From positions 1 to 11,670 of the forward strand of contig JAEWAD010000517.1 of NCBI GenBank assembly GCA_023391905.1: 11,670 bases of DNA, given 5' to 3'. The position numbers were made by a program, and so were the translations under genes. The notes beneath the pieces are model-generated. The model was not told where the DNA came from and ran no database searches. It worked only from the letters and a program-made list of their open reading frames with translations. Within the stretch, counting starts at the first letter, position 1. Each line of letters begins with the position of its first letter. Source of the DNA: Pseudomonadota bacterium (lineage in GTDB: Bacteria; Pseudomonadota; Alphaproteobacteria; Rhizobiales; Kaistiaceae). Shown here in pieces: positions 6,423 through 11,670 of the stretch.

Positions 6423-7361
6423 ATGACCATGACGACCCTGAGCTCGAAGCCGCAGCGCTTCTCCATCGGCTATCACCTGAACAGCTGGGACCTGACCGGG
6501 TTGCCGCTGCAGCCGGCGCTGAAGTTCCTCGCCGACCAGGGCTTCGGCTGGTTCGAGATCCTGGCCTTCACCAGCCTTTCCGACCAGTTCGCGCGCAAGT
6601 ACATGCAGCTCGGTCACCAGGCGCCGATGGGCGTCACCACCGACACCGACATCCTGCGCCGCTACGCCATCCTGTCGAAGGCGCAGAGCGAGCTCGGCAT
6701 CCGCCTGTCGTCGCTCTACGTCAACGCCGTCTTCGTCAATCCCGTCGCCTGGGAATACGAGCGCGACGTGCTCCTGTCGCTCGCCCGCCTGCTGAAGGGC
6801 TTCGATGCGCCGGTGCTCGTGCTCGGCGGCGGACCGTCGGTCGCTTCCGGCAACGCGCATGACGCGCAGGACTACCGCGATTTCGCCCGTGCGCTTGAAG
6901 ATATTGGCCGCCGCACCAAGGATCTCGGCATCGACACGGTCTATCACCCGCATCTCGACACCTTCGTCGAGACGCGCGAGCAGCTCGACCGACTGATGGA
7001 CGAGTTGGACACCTCGGTCGCCGGCCTCTGCATCGACCCGGCCCATCTGGCGCAGACCCAGTCCGACCCGGTCGACGCGCTGAAGACCTACATCGAGGCC
7101 GTGCGCTACATGCACCTGAAGGACACCAAGGTCGATCCGGCGCTCAAGGGCTATGACCGCTATGCGGCCTTCTGCGAGCTCGGCGCCGGCGTCGTCGACA
7201 TGCCGGGCCTGGTCAAGGTCCTGCTCGACAACGACTATGACGGCCTTGCCATCGTCGAACTCGACGCCTCGCAGAAGACCGCGGAGCAGAGTGCGCTCGA
7301 GAGCATCGCCTATCTCAAGGACACGCTCGGCCTCGTGCTGACGCCGGACGCCAAGCCGTAA
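6423..7361 (+). CDS. IolE-like sugar phosphate isomerase/epimerase family protein (TIM barrel)
   Basis: A 312-residue AP-endonuclease-2-type TIM-barrel enzyme, probably a metal-dependent isomerase, epimerase or dehydratase acting on a keto-sugar or inosose. The strand motifs fit the IolE/IolI group: YHPHLDTFVET (174-184), LCIDPAHLA (202-210; D205 and H208), YMHLKDTK (229-236; H231) and IVELD (277-281; E279). H175 or H177 appears to sit where epimerases of the tagatose 3-epimerase type use a metal-binding Glu. Two starts are possible: AAGG is only two bases before the ATG at 6423 but eight before the ATG at 6429, so the protein may begin two residues later. Its place between binding protein and permease genes suggests it acts on the imported substrate or its oxidised form. 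Inosose dehydratase itself is possible but no other iol-specific gene is seen. Confidence 0.85.
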   Translation: MTMTTLSSKPQRFSIGYHLNSWDLTGLPLQPALKFLADQGFGWFEILAFTSLSDQFARKYMQLGHQAPMGVTTDTDILRRYAILSKAQSELGIRLSSLYVNAVFVNPVAWEYERDVLLSLARLLKGFDAPVLVLGGGPSVASGNAHDAQDYRDFARALEDIGRRTKDLGIDTVYHPHLDTFVETREQLDRLMDELDTSVAGLCIDPAHLAQTQSDPVDALKTYIEAVRYMHLKDTKVDPALKGYDRYAAFCELGAGVVDMPGLVKVLLDNDYDGLAIVELDASQKTAEQSALESIAYLKDTLGLVLTPDAKP

Positions 7362-7362
7362 G

Positions 7363-8310
7363 ATGATGAGCGCGCCGGCAATTTCGGTCATGAAACCCTC
7401 GGCGGCTCCCCGCGTCTCGCTCGCGAGGCGCCTGGGCCGCAGCGATGGCTTCGTCGCGGCGATGATGATCTTGCCGGCGGCCATCCTCTTCGGGCTGTTC
7501 TTCCTCTGGCCGTTCGTGAACGGCCTTTGGCTCAGCTTCCATCGCTGGGACGGCTTCTCGCCGCCCCGGTTCATCGGCGCCGCCAACTATCTCCGCCTGT
7601 TCAAGGACCGGATCTTCCTCGGCGCGCTCGAGAACAGCTTCATTTTCGTCATCCTGAGCCTGGCCTTCAAGAACGGGCTCGGCCTGGCGCTGGCGCTGCT
7701 TCTGAACCGCGTCACCTTCGCCCGCGGCTTCATCCGTGGCTCGGTGTTCGTGCCGGTCACCATCTCCTTCGTCGCGGCCGGCCTGCTCTGGTCGTGGATC
7801 TACAACCCCGTCTTCGGCATGCTCAACGCCGGCCTCGATCTCGTCGGCCTCGCCTCGTGGAAGCGCAGCTGGCTCGGCGACGCCAACACGGCGCTCTACG
7901 CCGTCATCGTCGTCGATGTCTGGAAATGGCTCGGCTTCCATGCCGTCATCTATCTGGCTGGCCTGCAGACGATCCCGTCCGAGCTCTACGAGGCGGCCCG
8001 CGTCGACGGCGCCAGCGCCTGGCGCCGGCTCTGGCACATCACGCTGCCGCTGATGGTGCCGGTGATCTTCATCAACACGATTCTCGGCCTCTCCGGCGCC
8101 TTCGTCCGCAACTTCGACATCGTGCATGTGCTCACCCAGGGTGGCCCCAACCACGCCACCGAGGTGGTGATCACGGCGATGGTGAAGGCGGCCTTCAACG
8201 AGAGCCAGATGGGCTACGCCGCCGCCATGGGCTACGCGCTGTTCGTCCTCGTCGGCGGTCTCTGCGCGGCGCTCGTCTATCTGCTCGGTCGCACGAGGTT
8301 CAAAGTCTGA
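7363..8310 (+). CDS. ABC sugar transporter permease, MalF/UgpA type
   Basis: A 315-residue inner-membrane permease with about six transmembrane segments: 31-53, 90-115, 127-147, 177-200, 229-249 and 285-307. The cytoplasmic EAA loop that contacts the ATPase is clear: ELYEAARVDGASAWRRLWHI (207-226) followed by TLPLM. An N-terminal tail of about 28 residues precedes the first segment. The start is at the tandem ATGATG one base after the isomerase stop; no strong ribosome site is visible, so translation is probably coupled to the upstream gene. It pairs with the next gene product as a heterodimeric channel for the ligand captured by the binding protein encoded at 4962. Confidence 0.93.
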   Translation: MMSAPAISVMKPSAAPRVSLARRLGRSDGFVAAMMILPAAILFGLFFLWPFVNGLWLSFHRWDGFSPPRFIGAANYLRLFKDRIFLGALENSFIFVILSLAFKNGLGLALALLLNRVTFARGFIRGSVFVPVTISFVAAGLLWSWIYNPVFGMLNAGLDLVGLASWKRSWLGDANTALYAVIVVDVWKWLGFHAVIYLAGLQTIPSELYEAARVDGASAWRRLWHITLPLMVPVIFINTILGLSGAFVRNFDIVHVLTQGGPNHATEVVITAMVKAAFNESQMGYAAAMGYALFVLVGGLCAALVYLLGRTRFKV

Positions 8311-9182
8311 TGGCCACGTCCTCCGTCCACGGCGGGCAGCCGGTAGCCCCGGCTTCGCTGTCGCAACTGCTCGAGCGGCTCGGCATCTATGCCGCGCTGG
8401 CAATCGTCCTGTTCCAGACGCTCTATCCGCTGATCTGGGTGCTGTTCGGCTCGCTCAAGACCAAGCCCGAGCTGATCAACAATGTCTGGGGCCCGCCGTC
8501 GAGCCTGGTGTTCGAGAACTATGTCCAGGCCTGGCAGATGGCCGACATGGGCAATCGCATCTTCAACAGCATCACGGTGACGGTGCTGTCGCTGGCGATC
8601 CTGGTCGCCGTCGTCACGCCCTGCGCCTACGCGCTGGCGCGGCTGCGCTTCCCCGGCCGCGCCGTGATCACCGGCCTCGTCGTCGGCTCCATGCTGGTGC
8701 CGCCGCAGGTGCTTGCCATCCCGCTCTTCATGGTGGCGCGTGACCTCGGCATTATCAATTCGACGGTCGGCATCTCGTTCATCTACGCGGCGTCGATCAT
8801 GCCGCTGTCGATCTTCATCATGCGCAGCTTCTTCATGTCGCTGCCCTTCGACCTCGAGGATGCGGCCCGCGTCGACGGCGCCGGCCGGGTGACGATCCTC
8901 GTCCGCATCATGCTGCCGCTGGCGCGGCCCGGCATGGCGCTGATCATCATCTTCGGCTTCATCGAGGTCTGGAACGACTTCTTCCTCGCCTTCCTGCTGC
9001 TGCGGCAGCCGGAGGTGCAGACCATCCCGCTCGGGCTGGTCAACTTCTTCCAGCAGTACGACTCCCTGTGGAACCTCTATTTCGCAGCGCTGATGATCAC
9101 CACCCTGCCGGTGATCGCCCTGTTCGTGCTGATGCAGCGGCAGTTTATTGCCGGCCTGACCGCCGGCGCAGTGAAGGCCTGA
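8310..9182 (+). CDS. ABC sugar transporter permease, MalG/UgpE type
   Basis: A 290-residue inner-membrane permease, partner of the preceding one. Predicted segments are about 25-48, 83-110, 117-141, 150-172, 203-225 and 256-277. The EAA-type coupling loop reads LEDAARVDGAGRVTILVRIM (182-201) then LPLARP, the usual form in MalG-like subunits. The ATG overlaps the TGA of the previous gene (TGATG), so the two subunits are probably made in equal amounts by coupled translation. The reading frame stays open upstream to 7527, but that part is only a shadow of the first permease. No ATPase gene follows directly. Confidence 0.93.
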   Translation: MATSSVHGGQPVAPASLSQLLERLGIYAALAIVLFQTLYPLIWVLFGSLKTKPELINNVWGPPSSLVFENYVQAWQMADMGNRIFNSITVTVLSLAILVAVVTPCAYALARLRFPGRAVITGLVVGSMLVPPQVLAIPLFMVARDLGIINSTVGISFIYAASIMPLSIFIMRSFFMSLPFDLEDAARVDGAGRVTILVRIMLPLARPGMALIIIFGFIEVWNDFFLAFLLLRQPEVQTIPLGLVNFFQQYDSLWNLYFAALMITTLPVIALFVLMQRQFIAGLTAGAVKA

Positions 9183-9184
9183 GA

Positions 9185-10270
9185 ATGACAAAGCGTAAGA
9201 TCGGTGTCGGCGTCGTCGGCTGCGGCGAGATTGCCCAGCTCATGCATCTGCCGATCCTCAAGGAACTGCCCGAGCTCGAGATCGCGGCGCTCTGCGATCT
9301 CTCGCGCCAGGTGGTCGACAGCCTCGGCGACGCCTATGGCGTGGCCGGCCGCTACACCGACCATCACGAGCTGATCAACGATCCGGCCGTCGACGTCGTG
9401 GTGATCTGCACCTACGACCACGGTCCGATCATCGAGGACGTGATCGCCGCCGGGAAGCACTTCACGGTCGAGAAGCCGCTCGCCTTCACGGCCGAGGAAG
9501 CCGCGCCGCTGATCGAGAAGGCGAAGGCCAAGGGCGTCATCGGCCTGGTCGGCTACATGAAGCTCTACGATCCCGGCTATGTGCTCGGCATCGAGCGCAT
9601 GGCCTCGATCGAGGCGCTGAAGCAGATCCACGTCCATAATTTCGCCGGCCGCTTCGACCGCTACCAGAGCCTCTACACCCAGGTGCGCGGCACCGACATC
9701 GATCCGGCGAACCTCGCCGCCGGCCGTGCCGCCGCCGATGCCCGCATCGAGGCGTCGCTCGGCCCGGATCACGCCGGCTACAAGAACCTCTATCTGATGC
9801 TCCTGATGCTCGGCAGCCACAACCTCGCCGTCCTGCGCGGCGCCTTTGGCGTTGCCGAGAGCGTTGAGTACGCCAAGGCCGTGGATCCCAACCACATCTT
9901 CGCGCTGCTCAACTTCCCGAACGGCGTACCCTGCGTGTTCGAAGTGTCGTTCGGCGCGCAGTACGAGTGGTGGGACGAATGGATCGCCGCCTATGGCAAG
10001 CACGACGAGGTTCGCGTCGACTTCCAGAACCCCTATGTCCGCAACACGGCGGCGACGGTGACGATCCGTGAGCCGCGCGGCGACGGCCCGTCCGAGGTGG
10101 TTATCCCCGGCAAGCCGGATACGGCGTTCCGCCAGCAGTGGCTGCACTTCATCGATTGCCTGCATAATGGCGCGGCGCCGCGCACCAGCCTGGAGGGCGG
10201 CCTCGAGGATCTGAAGCTGGCGCAGGCGATCATCCAGGCGCTGCCCGCCTGCCCGAAAGAGGTGAAGTGA
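9185..10270 (+). CDS. Gfo/Idh/MocA family NAD(P)-dependent oxidoreductase
   Basis: A 361-residue cytosolic dehydrogenase with an N-terminal Rossmann domain (about 5-125) and a C-terminal beta-sheet substrate domain. The nucleotide site is VGVVGCGEIA (8-17), and the family EKP motif is at 96-98 in FTVEKPLAF. The C-terminal end GLEDLKLAQAI (339-349) is typical. Around 210-212 it reads GSHN, where many members have a D-x3-H pair; H212 is the likely catalytic residue. Such enzymes oxidise a ring hydroxyl of sugars, inositols or glycosides, often at C2 or C3. The ATG at 9185 follows the permease stop by two bases, and the N-terminus then matches the family. With no signal peptide it acts after uptake. 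The substrate is probably the imported compound. Confidence 0.91.
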   Translation: MTKRKIGVGVVGCGEIAQLMHLPILKELPELEIAALCDLSRQVVDSLGDAYGVAGRYTDHHELINDPAVDVVVICTYDHGPIIEDVIAAGKHFTVEKPLAFTAEEAAPLIEKAKAKGVIGLVGYMKLYDPGYVLGIERMASIEALKQIHVHNFAGRFDRYQSLYTQVRGTDIDPANLAAGRAAADARIEASLGPDHAGYKNLYLMLLMLGSHNLAVLRGAFGVAESVEYAKAVDPNHIFALLNFPNGVPCVFEVSFGAQYEWWDEWIAAYGKHDEVRVDFQNPYVRNTAATVTIREPRGDGPSEVVIPGKPDTAFRQQWLHFIDCLHNGAAPRTSLEGGLEDLKLAQAIIQALPACPKEVK

Positions 10271-11109
10271 TGCGGATTGTCATTACCGGTTCGAGCGGCC
10301 TGCTCGGGCGTCACGTCGCCGCCGCGGCCGTCGCGGCGGGGCATGACGTGCTCGGCATCGACACGGCGCCGCCGCCGGAAGGCGGCTGGCGTCACATCAG
10401 TGCCGACCTGACCGATCTCGGCGTGGCGCTGCAGCTCGTGCGCGATGCCGACGCGGTCTTCCACATCGCCGCCATTCCGCGCCCGACGGGCCGCGCCGCG
10501 GCGGAGGTGTTCCAGACCAACATGGCGCTGGCCTACAACGTCATCGAGGGCGCGGCGCTGTCCGGCGCCCGCCGCTTCGTCTACGCCTCGTCCTTCTCGA
10601 TCTTCGGCTATCCGTTCTTCACCAAGCCGCCGGAGCAGCTCTATCTGCCGATCGACGACGCCCATCCGGCCGGCCCGCAGGATGCCTATGGCGTCTCGAA
10701 GTGGCTTGGCGAGGAGATGGTCGACGCGGCGGTCCGCCGTGGCGCCTTCACGGCCGTCAGCCTGAGGATGCCCTGGGTGCAGACGCCGGAGAGCTTCGCC
10801 GGCCAGATCGGACCCCGCCGCGCCTCCGGCGAGGCGTGGAAAGACCTCTGGACCTATGTCGACGCGCGCGACGCGGCGGCCGCCTTCCTGCTGGCGCTGG
10901 AAGCGCCGGTCGAGGGGCACGCTCGCGTCATGATCAGCGCCGCCGACAGCTATGCCGACGAGCCGTCGGCGGAGCTCGCGGCGCGCCATTTCCCAAAGGC
11001 GCGGCAGGGGACTCTGCCCGGCTTCGCCAGCACCTTCGACCTCGACAATGCGCGGAAGACGCTGGGCTACGAGCCCCGCTATTCCTGGCGCGACTATCCG
11101 AAAGCATGA
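10270..11109 (+). CDS. NAD-dependent epimerase/dehydratase family protein (extended SDR)
   Basis: A 279-residue extended-SDR-type enzyme. Visible are the cofactor motif TGSSGLLG (6-13), D31 at the end of the second strand (favouring NAD over NADP), HIAAIPRP (65-72), YASSFSIFG (105-113) with the catalytic serine at 107 or 108, and YGVSK (140-144) with Y140 and K144. The ATG at 10270 overlaps the preceding TGA (TGATG) and has AGGTGA just upstream; the GTG one codon earlier is less likely. At 279 residues it is shorter than UDP-sugar epimerases (about 310-350) and nearer to uronate dehydrogenase, so a dehydrogenase acting on a free sugar acid is a realistic alternative. Reaction and substrate are not fixed by sequence. 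Confidence 0.88.
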   Translation: MRIVITGSSGLLGRHVAAAAVAAGHDVLGIDTAPPPEGGWRHISADLTDLGVALQLVRDADAVFHIAAIPRPTGRAAAEVFQTNMALAYNVIEGAALSGARRFVYASSFSIFGYPFFTKPPEQLYLPIDDAHPAGPQDAYGVSKWLGEEMVDAAVRRGAFTAVSLRMPWVQTPESFAGQIGPRRASGEAWKDLWTYVDARDAAAAFLLALEAPVEGHARVMISAADSYADEPSAELAARHFPKARQGTLPGFASTFDLDNARKTLGYEPRYSWRDYPKA

Positions 11110-11122
11110 TTGGAGACAGCGT

Positions 11123-11670
11123 ATGACGCGCTTCGTGGACAAGATCGTTCTGGTGACCGGCGGCGCGGGCGCCATCGGTCAGGCGGCCGTGCGCCGCTTC
11201 CTCGACGAGGGCGCGGCCGGGGTCGCCATTCTCGATCAGAACGCCGAGCAGGCGGCGGCGCTTGCCAAGGAACTGGGCGATCGCGCCTTCGCGGTCGCGG
11301 CCGACGTGACCGATCCGGCGGCGGTCGACAAGGCGCTCGCCGCCGTCGTCGAGCGTTTCGGCCGGATCGACGTCCTCTTCAACAATGCCGGCATCTCCGG
11401 CACGCCGGCGCCGATCTACGATCTGCCGCTGGAGGAATGGGATCGCGTCATCCGCATCAACCTGCGCGGCATCTTCATCGTCCAGCAGGCGGTGGTGCGG
11501 ATCATGATCGCCCAGAAGAAGGGCGGCGCGATCGTCAACATGGGCTCGTCCATGGCCGGCTGGGACGTGCTGTCGGGCGGCTCGCCCTACACGGCCAGCA
11601 AGCATGCCGTCGTCGGCCTGACCAAGGTCGCCGCACTCGACTGCGCCCCTTACGGCATCCGCATCAATGC
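11123..11670 (+). CDS. Classical short-chain dehydrogenase/reductase, 3' end outside the window
   Basis: The first 182 codons of a classical SDR (full length usually about 250) run off the window edge with no stop. Motifs are TGGAGAIG (12-19) for the cofactor, D38 after the second strand (NAD preference), DV (61-62), NNAG (87-90), serines 142-143 and YTASK (156-160), with Y156 and K160 catalytic. GGAG seven bases before the ATG fixes the start. The gap from the preceding stop is 13 bases, so it belongs to the same operon. It is the third oxidoreductase-fold gene in a row and probably oxidises or reduces a hydroxyl or keto group of a pathway intermediate. Confidence 0.9.
   Translation, partial: MTRFVDKIVLVTGGAGAIGQAAVRRFLDEGAAGVAILDQNAEQAAALAKELGDRAFAVAADVTDPAAVDKALAAVVERFGRIDVLFNNAGISGTPAPIYDLPLEEWDRVIRINLRGIFIVQQAVVRIMIAQKKGGAIVNMGSSMAGWDVLSGGSPYTASKHAVVGLTKVAALDCAPYGIRIN

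Noticed and set aside
4941..7586. Open minus-strand frame of 881 codons across the binding-protein and isomerase genes
   Set aside because: It is antisense to two strongly supported genes, has the Arg/Gly/Ala/Asp-rich low-quality composition of GC-rich shadow frames, and shows no family motif.
7527..8309. N-terminal extension of about 260 codons to the second permease
   Set aside because: The translated extension is arginine-rich, lacks membrane segments and overlaps the first permease gene; the ATG at 8310 gives a normal MalG-type protein.
10033..11605. Minus-strand frames opposite the Gfo/Idh, epimerase and SDR genes
   Set aside because: They are antisense to recognised genes, with no motif support.

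Overview
The window is uniformly GC-rich, gene-dense bacterial DNA. Its codon choice is strongly GC-ending, genes overlap in short operons, and the families present (CaiB/BaiF CoA-transferase, GcvA-like LysR, sugar ABC importer with Gfo/Idh/MocA and IolE-like enzymes) are typical of an alphaproteobacterium, most likely in the Hyphomicrobiales (Rhizobiales). That placement is an inference from gene content. There is no RNA gene, insertion sequence, CRISPR array or phage gene visible.

Region 1 (30-3460) is a glutarate (lysine/tryptophan degradation) module. A glutaryl-CoA dehydrogenase gene (gcdH) and a family III CoA-transferase gene (gcdG/SUGCT-like) overlap by one base on the minus strand, and a LysR-type regulator is transcribed divergently. 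The layout matches the gcdR-gcdHG arrangement known from Pseudomonas: the transferase would load glutarate with CoA, the dehydrogenase would convert glutaryl-CoA to crotonyl-CoA, and the regulator would sense the substrate.

Region 2 (3457-4657) is a small minus-strand unit: an isochorismatase-fold cysteine amidohydrolase followed 22 bases later by a MarR-type regulator. The MarR and LysR genes converge tail to tail and their stop codons share one CTAG palindrome. The hydrolase substrate cannot be read from the sequence.

Region 3 (4658-4961) is an AT-richer divergent control region of about 300 bases. It holds candidate promoters in both directions and three distinct operator-like inverted repeats, one matching the FadR-type GntR consensus.

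Region 4 (4962-11670, continuing past the edge) is a tightly packed plus-strand operon for uptake and oxidation of a sugar, polyol or related compound. It encodes a periplasmic solute-binding protein, an IolE-like TIM-barrel isomerase/dehydratase, two MalF/MalG-type permeases, a Gfo/Idh/MocA oxidoreductase, an NAD-dependent epimerase/dehydratase-family protein and a classical SDR cut by the window end. Only the gap after the binding-protein gene is long, and it holds two strong hairpins of the kind that protect or attenuate mRNA between a highly expressed binding-protein gene and its downstream transporter genes. No transporter ATPase gene lies in the window. With three NAD(P)-dependent oxidoreductase-fold proteins and one metal-dependent keto-sugar enzyme but no kinase or aldolase, the operon looks like a non-phosphorylating oxidative route whose substrate is not identifiable from known gene sets; it is the best candidate here for an undescribed pathway.
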